64,000 nt of DNA, taken from NCBI RefSeq assembly GCF_002563655.1, contig NZ_PDIY01000001.1, positions 2,454,001 through 2,518,000 of the forward strand, read 5' to 3'. This DNA comes from Bacillus sp. es.034 (GTDB lineage: Bacteria > Bacillota > Bacilli > Bacillales > Bacillaceae_B). The notes beneath the pieces are model-generated. The model did no database searches and was not told the DNA's origin. It worked only from the letters and a program-made list of their open reading frames with translations. Every line of letters begins with the position of its first letter. Positions within the stretch are counted from its first letter, which is position 1. Shown one piece after another: positions 55,613 through 64,000 of the stretch. Position numbers and translations under genes: made by a program.

Positions 55613-55634
55613 GAACGAGCCGCCTCCGCTTTTC
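55613..55634. repeat. Solo 22-base end fragment of the 17.5-kb repeat
   Basis: The 22 bases here are identical to 17459-17480, the left end of the tandem repeat (begins GAACGAGCC, ends TCCGCTTTTC). No hairpin body follows, so it is either a remnant or a minimal form. Confidence 0.75.
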
Positions 55635-55725
55635 TTTTTTATTGTACTTCCCAACGAAATAGGCTAACATAAGCGTAGAGGTATATTTATACAGGCTTTA
55701 ATCAAATGTAAGAGGTGTATGTTCT

Positions 55726-56178
55726 ATGATGAACAAAGGGCAAAGACATATTAAAATCAGGGAAATCATTACGAATAGAGATGTGGAGACGCAGGATGAG
55801 CTGGTGGAAGGCCTGAAGAATGCAGGATTTAATGTGACGCAGGCAACCGTATCCAGGGATATCAAGGAGCTCCATCTAGTGAAGGTTCCGCTGATGGATG
55901 GCAGATACAAATACAGCTTGCCGGCTGATCAACGCTTTAATCCACTTCAGAAATTGAAGCGTACATTGACGGATGCGTTCGTGAAGGTGGATCAGGCAGG
56001 GCATATGCTGGTGATGAAAACGTTACCCGGAAATGCCAATGCCATCGGGGCTTTAATCGATAATCTGGACTGGGAAGAAATTCTCGGAACCATATGCGGG
56101 GATGATACCTGTTTGATCATTTGCCGGACGGAAGAAGAAACGAAAGTCGTTTCAGAACGATTTTTAGATATGCTGTAA
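55726..56178 (+). CDS. argR: Arginine repressor / activator
   Basis: Hexameric arginine-sensing regulator (AhrC in B. subtilis). 150 aa. N-terminal winged helix ([37 protein letters not shown]) and C-terminal arginine-binding oligomerisation domain ([16 protein letters not shown]). ATG 55726 and ATG 55729 are both possible, with AAGAGGTG upstream. Confidence 0.97.
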   Translation: MMNKGQRHIKIREIITNRDVETQDELVEGLKNAGFNVTQATVSRDIKELHLVKVPLMDGRYKYSLPADQRFNPLQKLKRTLTDAFVKVDQAGHMLVMKTLPGNANAIGALIDNLDWEEILGTICGDDTCLIICRTEEETKVVSERFLDML

Positions 56179-56288
56179 ACGATTAATATAACGGGGCTTA
56201 TGGTCAGCCCTTCATACAAAATCCAATAGGAAGCTTTTCTTTTTCATAATTTTGAGGGGAAAGTTCCTTTTTATTTGAGGTGAATGTT

Positions 56289-57998
56289 TTGCTACAAGAA
56301 CTATCAATCAAAAATTTCGCCATTATCGATTCCCTTTCCCTTTCGTTTGAAGAAGGATTGACTGTATTATCAGGTGAAACGGGTGCGGGTAAATCGATCA
56401 TCATCGATGCCATTCATTTACTGGTTGGCGGCAGAGGCTCCTCTGAGTATGTACGGCATGGGGAGAAGAAGGCTGAAATTGAAGGGTTATTTATTCTTGA
56501 TAATGAAACACATCCCTGCTTTCAGAAAGCGGCAGACTTCGGGATCGAGATCGAGGAAGGAATGATCGTCCTCAGAAGGGATATCTCGAGCACGGGGAAA
56601 AGTGTTTGCAGAATTAATGGGAAGCTGGTGACGATCGCGATCATGAGGGAAGTCGGGGCATCCCTTATTGACATCCACGGGCAGCACGAACATCAGGAAC
56701 TCATGAATGAAAGCCTTCATCTTTCCCTATTGGATCAATTCGGTGGCAAGGATATTGCATCCGGATTATCCAGTTATGGACAAGTATACAAAGAGTATCT
56801 ATCCATCTATAAGCAGCTGAACAGATTGAATGAAAATGAACAGGAGATGGCTCATCGCCTGGATCTGATTCAATTTCAGCTGAAGGAAATCCAAGACGCG
56901 AATCTTCAGCTTAATGAAGATGAAGAGCTGCAGGAAGAGAAGCGGAAACTGATGAACTTTGAAAGGCTATTTGAAGCGCTTCAAACCTCGTATGACAGCA
57001 TACAAGGTGAAAGAAAGGGAATGGACTGGGCAGGACTTGCCATGAGCCATCTTGAAACCGCAGCAGAAGTCGATTCACAGTATGCAAAGACGCTTGAATC
57101 CGTATCGAATGCGTATTATATCCTTGAAGATGCCGCCCATCAAGTCAGGGGAGGCTTGGATATGCTTGAATTCGAGCCGAATCGACTGGACCTTATTGAG
57201 GCGAGATTGAATGAAATCAATGGTCTTAAGAGAAAATATGGATCATCGGTAGAAGAGATTCTTGCCTATAGTTCTAAGATCGAAGAAGAAATTGAAACGA
57301 TCATGAATAAAGATTCCCATGTTGAACAATTACAAAGTAAATTACAGTCACTTGAAAAAGATCTATCCCTCGAGGCGAAAAACCTTTCCGATACAAGAAG
57401 GATCTGGGCGAAGAAATTGACCGCCAGTATCCACGAACAGCTAAAACAGCTGTATATGGATAAAACGAAATTCGAAGTCCGGTTTGTGAAAAGCGGGGAA
57501 AACGAATCCTTTTCGTTTCATGATTTCAAGAAGGATGGCTGGGATACGGTTGAGTTTTATATTTCCACCAATCCTGGAGAGCCGTTGAAGCCGTTATCGA
57601 AGGTGGCTTCAGGTGGGGAACTGTCACGGATCATGCTTGCCCTTAAAACCATTTTTTCAAAGCATCAAGGGATTACATCGATCATTTTTGATGAGGTTGA
57701 TACAGGTGTGAGCGGCAGGGTCGCCCAGGCAATCGCTGAAAAAATCTATCAGGTTGCCGTCCATTCACAAGTGATGTGCATCTCTCACTTGCCTCAGGTG
57801 GCAGCCATGGCCGATTGTCACTTATTCATTTCGAAAAAAATGTCAGGAGGCAGGACGAGCACCATGGTGAAGCGTCTTCAGGAGAAAGATAAGATCAGGG
57901 AAATTTCACGTATGATTTCGGGAGTGGAAATAACCGATCTGACGCTTGAGCATGCAAAGGAATTACTGCAACTGGCCGGTTCCATTAAAGAGACATGA
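56289..57998 (+). CDS. recN: DNA repair protein RecN
   Basis: SMC-like ATPase in double-strand break repair, 569 aa. Walker A GETGAGKSI, signature SGGELSRIMLALK, Walker B IIFDEVDTGVSG, with two long coiled-coil arms between (about 150-500). TTG 56289 gives MLQELSIKNFAIID, matching the family, with GAGGTG eight bases before; GTG 56280 overlaps that site. Confidence 0.95.
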   Translation: MLQELSIKNFAIIDSLSLSFEEGLTVLSGETGAGKSIIIDAIHLLVGGRGSSEYVRHGEKKAEIEGLFILDNETHPCFQKAADFGIEIEEGMIVLRRDISSTGKSVCRINGKLVTIAIMREVGASLIDIHGQHEHQELMNESLHLSLLDQFGGKDIASGLSSYGQVYKEYLSIYKQLNRLNENEQEMAHRLDLIQFQLKEIQDANLQLNEDEELQEEKRKLMNFERLFEALQTSYDSIQGERKGMDWAGLAMSHLETAAEVDSQYAKTLESVSNAYYILEDAAHQVRGGLDMLEFEPNRLDLIEARLNEINGLKRKYGSSVEEILAYSSKIEEEIETIMNKDSHVEQLQSKLQSLEKDLSLEAKNLSDTRRIWAKKLTASIHEQLKQLYMDKTKFEVRFVKSGENESFSFHDFKKDGWDTVEFYISTNPGEPLKPLSKVASGGELSRIMLALKTIFSKHQGITSIIFDEVDTGVSGRVAQAIAEKIYQVAVHSQVMCISHLPQVAAMADCHLFISKKMSGGRTSTMVKRLQEKDKIREISRMISGVEITDLTLEHAKELLQLAGSIKET

Positions 57999-58029
57999 AA
58001 AGCTATCCAATTCGGGTAGCTTTTTTTTC
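57997..58029 (+). terminator. Terminator after recN
   Basis: AAAAGCTA pairs with TAGCTTTT and CC-AATT-GGG inside; followed by T run. It begins within the recN stop codon. Confidence 0.85.
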
Positions 58030-58124
58030 ATGATTACCAGTTATAAATGTGGCTTTTAAAGGCAAAATTAAAACTGTAGCCAATAGTAAGTGTTTGTGGA
58101 TTAGAAGCGAGGAGAGTGAATATA

Positions 58125-59414
58125 TTGAGTTTAGATTGGTTAAGGAAATGTATAGGTGGAATTCTCCTTGTTTCGCTTTGTCTTATTGGTTTTTACAAAC
58201 CGGTTCAACAATTTATCAATACTCCGAACTCTGTAAGAATGATGGAAGGGGATCAAGTTGCTCTCCCTAAGGCTGCATCCGTCACGACCATGGGTTCGTC
58301 GCATAATGAGCATGTTCAATTGGAAGAAGGGAAAGGCCAGCTCTCCATCCAGGGAAGTTCTGTAGGTAAGGACGAAGTGGTCTTCGAGCTTGCCGGCCTG
58401 CCCATCAAAAAGGTCGATGTAGAAGTACTGAAAGATTTCAAAGTGATTCCCGGTGGACAATCCATCGGTGTGAAATTAAATACTGTCGGGGTGTTAGTAG
58501 TTGGGCATCATCTGGTGGAAACCGATGGTGGGAAGATGTCGCCCGGCGAAAAAGCTGGTATTCAGGTAGGGGACATGATTACTGAAATTAATGGAACGAA
58601 GATTGAGGAACTTGCCGATGTAGCTCCTTTTGTACAGAAGGCAGGAGAAGAAGCGAAATCTCTTGACGTCGTGATCAAGCGGGATCAAAAGACCGTGAAG
58701 ACACAACTGCTTCCATTGAAGGAAAAAGGAGACAAAAATTATAAATTAGGCCTGTATATCCGTGATTCGGCGGCGGGGATCGGGACGATGACATTTTATG
58801 ATCCAAAGTCCAAGAAATACGGAGCCCTCGGCCATGTGATCTCAGATATGGATACGAAAAAACCGATTGTCGTTGAAAACGGGGAGATCGTGAATTCTGA
58901 AGTCACTTCGATTCAAAAAGGGACAGATGGAAAGCCAGGAGAGAAACTGGCCCGCTTTTCATCTGACAGGAATGTCATCGGTAATATTAAGCGAAACAGT
59001 CCTTTTGGGATTTTTGGTGAATTGAATCAGTCCATCGAAAACGACTTGATGGATAAGCCGATGCCCATCGCTTTATCTCATCAAGTGAAAGAAGGACCTG
59101 CACAAATATTGACCGTTGTGGATGGGAAGGAAGTTGAAATGTACGATATTGAAATCGTCAGTACCATCCCTCAGAAGTATCCTGCAACAAAAGGGATGGT
59201 CTTGAAAGTGACGGATCCCGAGTTACTCAAGAAAACAGGTGGAATCGTACAGGGGATGAGCGGAAGCCCTATTATTCAAAATGGTAAGGTCATCGGGGCT
59301 GTCACCCATGTGTTCGTCAATGACCCGACAAGTGGATACGGGGTCCACATTGAATGGATGCTGAGTGAAGCAGGCATCGATATTTATAAAAAAGAGCATA
59401 ACCGGGCAAGCTGA
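58125..59414 (+). CDS. spoIVB: SpoIVB signalling serine peptidase
   Basis: Forespore-secreted S55 peptidase that cuts SpoIVFA to trigger pro-sigma-K processing. About 429 aa: N-terminal membrane segment ([15 protein letters not shown]), PDZ domain (about 110-190, [20 protein letters not shown]), then the peptidase with His in [10 protein letters not shown] and Ser in [12 protein letters not shown] 58125 has GAGGAG nine bases upstream; the GTG at 58116 is directly on it and may be used instead. Confidence 0.95.
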   Translation: MSLDWLRKCIGGILLVSLCLIGFYKPVQQFINTPNSVRMMEGDQVALPKAASVTTMGSSHNEHVQLEEGKGQLSIQGSSVGKDEVVFELAGLPIKKVDVEVLKDFKVIPGGQSIGVKLNTVGVLVVGHHLVETDGGKMSPGEKAGIQVGDMITEINGTKIEELADVAPFVQKAGEEAKSLDVVIKRDQKTVKTQLLPLKEKGDKNYKLGLYIRDSAAGIGTMTFYDPKSKKYGALGHVISDMDTKKPIVVENGEIVNSEVTSIQKGTDGKPGEKLARFSSDRNVIGNIKRNSPFGIFGELNQSIENDLMDKPMPIALSHQVKEGPAQILTVVDGKEVEMYDIEIVSTIPQKYPATKGMVLKVTDPELLKKTGGIVQGMSGSPIIQNGKVIGAVTHVFVNDPTSGYGVHIEWMLSEAGIDIYKKEHNRAS

Positions 59415-59419
59415 AAGTG

Positions 59420-59474
59420 GAAAACCCTTACGAAAGTACCGAAATCGGGTACTTATAAGGGTTCTTTTTTTTGC
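59420..59474 (+). terminator. Terminator after spoIVB
   Basis: AACCCTTA pairs with TAAGGGTT, with AAGTACC/GGTACTT-type inner stem, followed by TTTTTTTT. Confidence 0.88.
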
Positions 59475-59650
59475 AGTGCGATTAGGATTCACCTCGGCTT
59501 GCCAAAGAGAGTGGACCCTTGATAAAATAAAGATTATTCGACAAATTGATTCGTGAATATCGAATAGGGTCGAAATATAAAGAAATCGTTAGAAAATCGA
59601 AGAAAATATAATAATTTTCAAGTTTTTTTCAAAAATAAAAGGAATTTAGG
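59475..59650. other. Intergenic region upstream of spo0A
   Basis: Very A/T-rich, with no credible gene. It contains a reverse 0A-box TTCGACA at 59537-59543 and a one-mismatch forward copy GGTCGAA at 59569-59575. A sigma-H promoter, present in B. subtilis, was not found with confidence. Confidence 0.5.
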
Positions 59651-59678
59651 TTGCATTGTCGAAAAAGTAATTTAGAAT
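59651..59678 (+). promoter_or_regulatory. spo0A promoter with 0A-box in the spacer
   Basis: TTGCAT, 16 bases, TAGAAT form a sigma-A-like promoter. The consensus 0A-box TGTCGAA (59657-59663) lies inside the spacer, so Spo0A~P bound here would cover the -35/-10 interval. Confidence 0.6.
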
Positions 59679-59724
59679 AAAATTACAGAGATGAATTAAT
59701 TAGGATTTGAGGAGGAAACCTGTA

Positions 59725-60504
59725 GTGAAATCGATTAAAGTATGTGTTGTGGATGATAACCGTGAGCTGACGTCTTTATTGGAGGACTACATTGCTTCGC
59801 AAAATGATATGGAAGTAGTAGGGATTGCCCATAATGGTCAAGATTGTTTAGATTTATTGGAGGAAGTCGATCCGGATGTCCTGGTCCTGGATATCATCAT
59901 GCCTCACCTGGACGGGCTGGCGGTGCTTGAACGACTTCGTGAAAAGAAGGGAATTCCAAATGTCATCATGCTTACGGCCTTCGGTCAGGAGGACGTGACG
60001 AAGAAAGCTGTCGACCTTGGAGCTTCTTATTTTATTTTAAAGCCATTCGATATGGAAAACCTAGTGAGTCATATCAGACAAGTCAGCGGTAAATCAAACT
60101 CAATCATCAAAAAACCTTCCTCATCCAGAATGAATACAGAACAAAAACCAAGAAACTTAGATGCAAGCATCACAAGCATCATCCACGAAATCGGAGTACC
60201 GGCACATATTAAAGGATACTTGTATTTACGTGAAGCCATTTCCATGGTGTATAACGATATCGAGTTACTCGGCTCCATCACAAAGGTCCTTTACCCGGAT
60301 ATTGCAAAGAAATACAATACAACCGCATCACGTGTGGAACGGGCGATCCGTCACGCCATCGAAGTGGCCTGGAGCAGAGGGAATATTGATTCCATTTCTT
60401 CTTTATTCGGGTACACCGTCAGCATGTCAAAGGCAAAGCCGACCAATTCTGAATTCATTGCCATGGTAGCGGACAAACTGCGCCTGGAGCATATGGCTTC
60501 TTGA
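59725..60504 (+). CDS. spo0A: Sporulation master regulator Spo0A
   Basis: Phosphorelay response regulator, 259 aa. Receiver domain: acidic pocket Asp10-Asp11, phospho-acceptor Asp56 in [11 protein letters not shown], Thr in MLTAFG, Lys in ILKPFDM. A variable linker (about 122-145) leads to the DNA-binding domain ([22 protein letters not shown]), nearly invariant with B. subtilis. GTG 59725 follows GAGGAGG. Autoregulated through 0A-boxes upstream. Confidence 0.98.
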   Translation: MKSIKVCVVDDNRELTSLLEDYIASQNDMEVVGIAHNGQDCLDLLEEVDPDVLVLDIIMPHLDGLAVLERLREKKGIPNVIMLTAFGQEDVTKKAVDLGASYFILKPFDMENLVSHIRQVSGKSNSIIKKPSSSRMNTEQKPRNLDASITSIIHEIGVPAHIKGYLYLREAISMVYNDIELLGSITKVLYPDIAKKYNTTASRVERAIRHAIEVAWSRGNIDSISSLFGYTVSMSKAKPTNSEFIAMVADKLRLEHMAS

Positions 60505-60552
60505 AAGAGTAAGGAATAGGCCAAACGCCATTCAAACTGAATATACAATCGA

Positions 60553-60592
60553 TCGACCCTGTGAGCCTCTTGTTCACAGGGTTTTAATTATG
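60553..60592 (+). terminator. Terminator after spo0A
   Basis: ACCCTGTGA pairs with TCACAGGGT around GCCTCTTGT, followed by TTT. Confidence 0.85.
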
Positions 60593-60668
60593 GCAGCGTC
60601 CTCGACTCAGAAGCATCATTCCTCCAGTAACAAACGCCTTTTTTTCAAAAAATTGGTGGTTTGCCCTT

Positions 60669-60695
60669 ACAGCCTGTCCCCTCTGACATAAGATG
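60669..60695 (+). promoter_or_regulatory. Candidate sigma-K promoter of the Cys-rich small gene
   Basis: AC, 16 bases, then CATAAGATG; agrees with AC-N16-CATANNNTA except for the last base. It lies about 40-65 bases before the ATG. Confidence 0.5.
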
Positions 60696-60733
60696 TTGTG
60701 TAGTGCAAAAACAACAAAGGAGGAGGTGATACC

Positions 60734-60949
60734 ATGGGATGTTATCGTAATAACGATAATGTAGGTGGAGCTTCTGACCGTTGCAGAAACAATGATGTAG
60801 CAGGTGCTTCAGACAACAACGACTTCAGAGTACCTGTCAGAGCTTATATCAGAGGAGAAGATTTCTGCAGAGCCGTTCGCCGTTGCAGGGAAAATGATGT
60901 AGCTGGTGAAATGGACAACCGTCGCAGATGCCGCTGCCGCTGGTTCTAA
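60734..60949 (+). CDS. Small Cys/Arg-rich repeat protein, possible spore coat protein
   Basis: 71-aa protein I do not recognise. It is built of a diverged repeat: RNNDNVGGASDRC, RNNDVAGASDNND, RENDVAGEMDNRR. It has six Cys and many Arg, including RRRCRCRW at the end. No signal peptide or membrane segment. An excellent AGGAGGAGGTGAT precedes the ATG and a perfect terminator follows, so it is a real, well-expressed gene. A sigma-K-like promoter upstream suggests a late-sporulation, perhaps cross-linked coat, role; this is inference. Confidence 0.8.
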   Translation: MGCYRNNDNVGGASDRCRNNDVAGASDNNDFRVPVRAYIRGEDFCRAVRRCRENDVAGEMDNRRRCRCRWF

Positions 60950-60967
60950 TCAAATGCCGCCAACGCG

Positions 60968-60996
60968 AAAAACCCTGAGTTCCTCAGGGTTTTTTT
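60968..60996 (+). terminator. Terminator of the Cys-rich small gene
   Basis: AAACCCTGAG pairs with CTCAGGGTTT around TTC, followed by T run. Confidence 0.92.
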
Positions 60997-61116
60997 AATG
61001 ATAGGCGTTAAAAGGTTCATTCATTGAGGCGGAAGCAAATAAGTATATAATGGAGTCAGTCTTTACATTCTATAAGTGAAGGAATATACATATAGAAAAT
61101 CAAAGGAAGTGAGCTC

Positions 61117-61851
61117 ATGACGCTGATTTTTGCTCATCGTGGATCTGCGGGTACCCATCCGGAAAATACTATGGAAGCTTTTTATGAAGCGGAGCGAGTG
61201 AGAGCGGACGGGATCGAATTGGACGTTCAACTGACGAAAGACGGAGAAATGGTCGTCATACATGATGAAACCGTCGACAGGACGACTAATGGAAAAGGGT
61301 TCGTCAAAGATTATACGTTAAAAGACATTCAAAAACTCCAGGCGAATTTCAAATTCAAGAGTAAACTATTCAAGAAAAATCGCGTCCCGTCATTGAGGGA
61401 GGTCTTTAAGTGGTTAAAGGGAAATGACCTTCTTTGTAACATCGAGTTGAAAAACAGTATCATGGATTATCAAGGCCTGGAAGAAAAGGTGATCGGAATG
61501 ATCAGGGAGTTTAGGTTTGAGGACCGTATCATCATCTCTTCTTTTAATCATTATTCGATTGTGGCCTGTTATCGTCTGGAGCCTGCGGTTGAAATCGCAC
61601 CGCTTTACTCATCACGATTATTCATGCCTTGGATCTATGCCCAGTCAATTAGGGCGAAGGGAATACACCCCAATCTGAAAGCGGTCAGGGATGAGATGAT
61701 CATCGAAGCGATGAACAACGGAATTGCCGTCAGACCTTACACCGTGAATAAGGTGGATCAGATGGAGAGGTTACTTAATCTGGGCTGCACTGGATTTGTA
61801 ACGGATTATCCTGAAAAGGCGTGGAATCTGAGGGGAAATAAGAAAGGCTAG
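61117..61851 (+). CDS. yqiK: Glycerophosphodiester phosphodiesterase
   Basis: Hydrolyses glycerophosphodiesters to glycerol-3-phosphate plus alcohol. 244-aa TIM-barrel protein without a signal peptide, so cytoplasmic. Active-site segments: FAHRGSAGTHPENTM, GIELDVQLTKDGEMVVIHDETVDRTTNG, and CNIELKNS. AAAGGAAGTGAG precedes the ATG. Located before yqzF and bkdR as in B. subtilis. Confidence 0.95.
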   Translation: MTLIFAHRGSAGTHPENTMEAFYEAERVRADGIELDVQLTKDGEMVVIHDETVDRTTNGKGFVKDYTLKDIQKLQANFKFKSKLFKKNRVPSLREVFKWLKGNDLLCNIELKNSIMDYQGLEEKVIGMIREFRFEDRIIISSFNHYSIVACYRLEPAVEIAPLYSSRLFMPWIYAQSIRAKGIHPNLKAVRDEMIIEAMNNGIAVRPYTVNKVDQMERLLNLGCTGFVTDYPEKAWNLRGNKKG

Positions 61852-61875
61852 CGCATATATAGCGCTAGCCTTTCT
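61843..61875. terminator. Bidirectional terminator embedded in both stop codons
   Basis: AAGGCTAGCGC-TATATA-GCGCTAGCCTT is a near-perfect palindrome covering the stop of yqiK (61851) and the end of yqzF (61865). Confidence 0.85.
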
Positions 61876-62104
61876 TGTTGAATCGGGACTGAACTTTATT
61901 GCGTTTTCGATCACGATGCAGGACGAAACCTGCAATGAAGCCCAAACCGCAAACAAAAAAGACTAACCCGATTATGAATTGAAGCCAAAGATAAGGGATC
62001 GGGGGCTGCAGGATCCCGAATAACATATCTCTCATCAACTTAATCCCGAGAGCTGCGAATGCTCCGGGGACCAACATGATTATAAGTGCAATAAGACGGA
62101 CCAT
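61865..62104 (-). CDS. yqzF: DUF2627 membrane protein (YqzF)
   Basis: 79 aa with two hydrophobic segments (LIALIIMLVPGAFAALGIK, QFIIGLVFFVCGLGFIAGFVL) and a basic tail (DRKRNKVQSRFNKKG). ATG 62104 gives the normal size; the frame from 62188 is an upstream extension. Position between yqiK and bkdR supports the name. Function unknown. Confidence 0.85.
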   Translation of the reverse strand: MVRLIALIIMLVPGAFAALGIKLMRDMLFGILQPPIPYLWLQFIIGLVFFVCGLGFIAGFVLHRDRKRNKVQSRFNKKG

Positions 62105-62229
62105 GAGATGTATAACTCCTTTTCGTTTCCATACTAAAATTCTAACTCCAAGCAGAGAATTGTCAAGTTTCGAAAAGTAGTGTAACATTATGGGTGTGAA
62201 AAAAATTGCAGGTGTCGGGGTGAAGAAAG

Positions 62230-64000
62230 TTGCAAGAGGTTCTAATTGTCGGTGGTGGTAAGGGTGGAACAGCCATCCTGCAGATCCTCCATGAGGTTTC
62301 CGTCATGAAAGTGATTGCTGTTGTAGATGTAAATGAAAACGCTTCAGGCATTAAGCTCTCAAAGGAACTTGGCATCCCTGTTGGTACAGATTGGCGACCG
62401 TTCCTCAGTGACTCCGTGGACATCGTCATCGAGGTGACGGGTGAACAGGAAGTGTTTGAACAGATCAGGGATCATCGTGGAAAGAACACGGTTTTAATCC
62501 CTGGGAGCGTGGCTTTCCTTATTTCAAAGCTCCTCGAAGAAAAAGAGGATCTTATCCATCAATTGACGAGCGAGTCCTTTAAAAGGGACCTTATCTTTAA
62601 TTCAACTGATGATGGCATGGTCGGAATAGATGATCAAGGCATTGTCATGCTGTTTAATAAAAGTGCAGAGAGAATGATCGGCAAACATCAGGAAGAAGTG
62701 ATCGGCCTTCATATATCTGACGTGATACCGGAGAGCAGGCTGACCAGAACGATCGAAACAAGACGGACAGAAATCAATCAGGAAGTCATCCTTGGGAACG
62801 GATTGAAGATCATCTCCAGCCGGATTCCGATGATCACGGAGCAGGATGAGATCATCGGTGCCTTTTCGGTGTTTAAAGATATCACAGAAGTAGTGAATCT
62901 GGCAGAGGAAATAACCAACCTCAAAGAGATCCAGACGATGCTCGAAGCCATCATCCATTCCAGTGATGATGCGATTTCCGTCGTCGATGAAGAGGGTAAG
63001 GGGATCATGATCAACCCTGCTTACACGAGAATCACGGGACTTTCCCGGGAGGAAGTGATCGGGAAGCCTGCGACGGCGGATATTTCTGAAGGGGAGAGTA
63101 TCCATTTGAAAGTGCTGCAAACACGGAGAGCGATCCGTGGCACGAGGATGCGGGTAGGACCCAACCGTAAAGAAGTCATCGTGAATGTTGCCCCCATCAT
63201 CGTTAACAACAAGCTTAAGGGGAGTGTCGGCGTCATTCATGACATGTCGGAAATACAATCTCTCACCCAGGAATTGGACCGGGCAAGGAGGATCATCCGA
63301 ACCCTTGAAGCGAAGTATATGTTCGAGGATATCATTGGGGACTCAGAGGAAATGATGATCGCCATAGAGCAGGCCAAACTGGGTGCGAAAACTCCTGCTA
63401 CCGTCCTGCTCCGCGGAGAATCAGGGACCGGTAAGGAATTGTTTGCCCACGCCATACATAATGCGAGTGACCGTAAATACAATAAATTCCTCAGGGTCAA
63501 CTGTGCCGCGTTATCAGAAAACCTTTTGGAAAGCGAATTATTCGGGTATGAAGAAGGGGCCTTTTCCGGTGCAAAGCGCGGTGGGAAACGCGGCTTGTTC
63601 GAAGAGGCGAATAATGGAAGTATCTTCCTCGACGAAATAGGGGAATTGAGTGCGAATACACAAGCGAAATTATTGAGGGTCCTGCAGGAAAATGAAATCG
63701 TGAGGGTCGGAGGGACAAAGTCGATCCAAATCAATGTCCGGGTCATTGCCGCGACCAACGTTAACCTTGAAAAGGGAATAGCAGACGGGTCCTTCAGGGA
63801 AGATCTGTATTATCGCCTCAACAGGATGCCGATTCAAATCCCTCCGTTAAGGCAGCGCAAATCCGATATTCCACTCATTACGGAAACCCTTATTACAAAG
63901 ATCAACCAGGATTATGGAAGGAACGTCGAGGGAGTGACCGCTTCGGCCATGGGCAAGCTGATGAATTATCATTGGCCCGGGAATGTAAGGGAGCTTGAAA
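62230..64000 (+). CDS. bkdR: Sigma-54-dependent activator BkdR (cut by window edge)
   Basis: Enhancer-binding activator of the branched-chain keto acid degradation (bkd) operon, about 690 aa in B. subtilis; 590 codons are visible. Order: N-terminal Rossmann-like region ([18 protein letters not shown] ... [11 protein letters not shown], about 1-100), two PAS domains (about 115-225 and 235-345), then the AAA+ domain with Walker A GESGTGKE at 396-403, the sigma-54 contact loop GAFSGA at 443-448 (Ser in place of the usual Thr) and Walker [13 protein letters not shown] 62230 is the best start (GGGGTGAAG upstream). The HTH lies beyond the edge. Confidence 0.93.
   Translation, partial: MQEVLIVGGGKGGTAILQILHEVSVMKVIAVVDVNENASGIKLSKELGIPVGTDWRPFLSDSVDIVIEVTGEQEVFEQIRDHRGKNTVLIPGSVAFLISKLLEEKEDLIHQLTSESFKRDLIFNSTDDGMVGIDDQGIVMLFNKSAERMIGKHQEEVIGLHISDVIPESRLTRTIETRRTEINQEVILGNGLKIISSRIPMITEQDEIIGAFSVFKDITEVVNLAEEITNLKEIQTMLEAIIHSSDDAISVVDEEGKGIMINPAYTRITGLSREEVIGKPATADISEGESIHLKVLQTRRAIRGTRMRVGPNRKEVIVNVAPIIVNNKLKGSVGVIHDMSEIQSLTQELDRARRIIRTLEAKYMFEDIIGDSEEMMIAIEQAKLGAKTPATVLLRGESGTGKELFAHAIHNASDRKYNKFLRVNCAALSENLLESELFGYEEGAFSGAKRGGKRGLFEEANNGSIFLDEIGELSANTQAKLLRVLQENEIVRVGGTKSIQINVRVIAATNVNLEKGIADGSFREDLYYRLNRMPIQIPPLRQRKSDIPLITETLITKINQDYGRNVEGVTASAMGKLMNYHWPGNVRELE

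Noticed and set aside
59636-59680. Sigma-H promoter for spo0A
   Set aside because: AAGGAATTT and GAAT are present but 27 bases apart, too far for sigma-H.
1-64000. Insertion sequences, prophage or transposase genes
   Set aside because: None found; all substantial frames belong to chromosomal genes in conserved order.

Overview
The window is chromosomal DNA from an endospore-forming member of the Bacillaceae. From left to right its gene order closely follows the Bacillus subtilis yqgN-glcK-yqgZ / comG / gcv / spoIIIA / accBC / nusB-folD-xseAB-ispA-dxs / argR-recN-spoIVB-spo0A / bkdR region. Sporulation genes (spo0A, the whole spoIIIA operon, spoIVB, a SpoVAF/GerA-type protein, yqhR) and a complete competence pseudopilus operon support this. 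It is not B. subtilis: an OLE RNA with its OapA protein lies between ispA and dxs, a B12-dependent ribonucleotide reductase sits where mntR is found in B. subtilis, and a Bacillaceae-type 126-nt intergenic repeat is present. A salt- or alkali-tolerant Bacillus relative is a reasonable guess, but species cannot be fixed from this window.

Layout. 1-2230: end of a sugar operon (GT4 glycosyltransferase, NDP-sugar pyrophosphorylase, unknown protein). 2280-17430: rpmG, yqgN (folate), a DUF92 membrane protein, yqgO, rhomboid protease yqgP, an unknown sporulation-promoter gene, a SpoVAF/GerA-like gene, yqgQ-glcK, LTA synthase-like yqgS, cell-wall endopeptidase yqgT, yqgU-yqgV, a HxlR regulator, yqgW, yqgX, yqgY and mgsR. 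17460-17933: three tandem copies of a structured repeat abutting tRNA-Gln. 18000-23500: a cupin gene with a sigma-K-like promoter, then comGA-GG, aroK and yqzE. 23580-30410: yqhG-yqhH, and a glycine riboswitch driving gcvT-gcvPA-gcvPB. 30500-30630: six copies of a repeat in exact 21-nt phase. 30730-39530: yqhL, lipM, NrdR boxes with nrdJ, yqhO, yqhP, yqhR, aroQ, yqhT, efp. 39720-44900: spoIIIAA-AH. 45060-47450: accB-accC-yqhY behind a promoter overlapped by a FapR-like operator. 47600-55550: nusB, folD, xseA-xseB-ispA, OLE RNA, oapA, dxs, tlyA-type yqxC. 55720-60500: argR, recN, spoIVB, spo0A. 60700-64000: a small Cys/Arg-rich protein, yqiK, yqzF and the first 590 codons of bkdR.

Functional themes. 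Glycine cleavage needs lipoylated GcvH, and lipM (octanoyl transfer) is next door. aroK and aroQ give two shikimate steps. accBC starts fatty-acid synthesis; ispA and dxs serve isoprenoid synthesis and flank OLE/OapA. Several promoters can be read directly: a sigma-E-type one for the unknown 294-aa protein, sigma-K-type ones for the cupin protein and the Cys-rich protein, and an extended -10 sigma-A promoter immediately upstream of OLE RNA. Three genes (comGA, comGD, spoIIIAD) seem to lack a standard start codon at the expected position.
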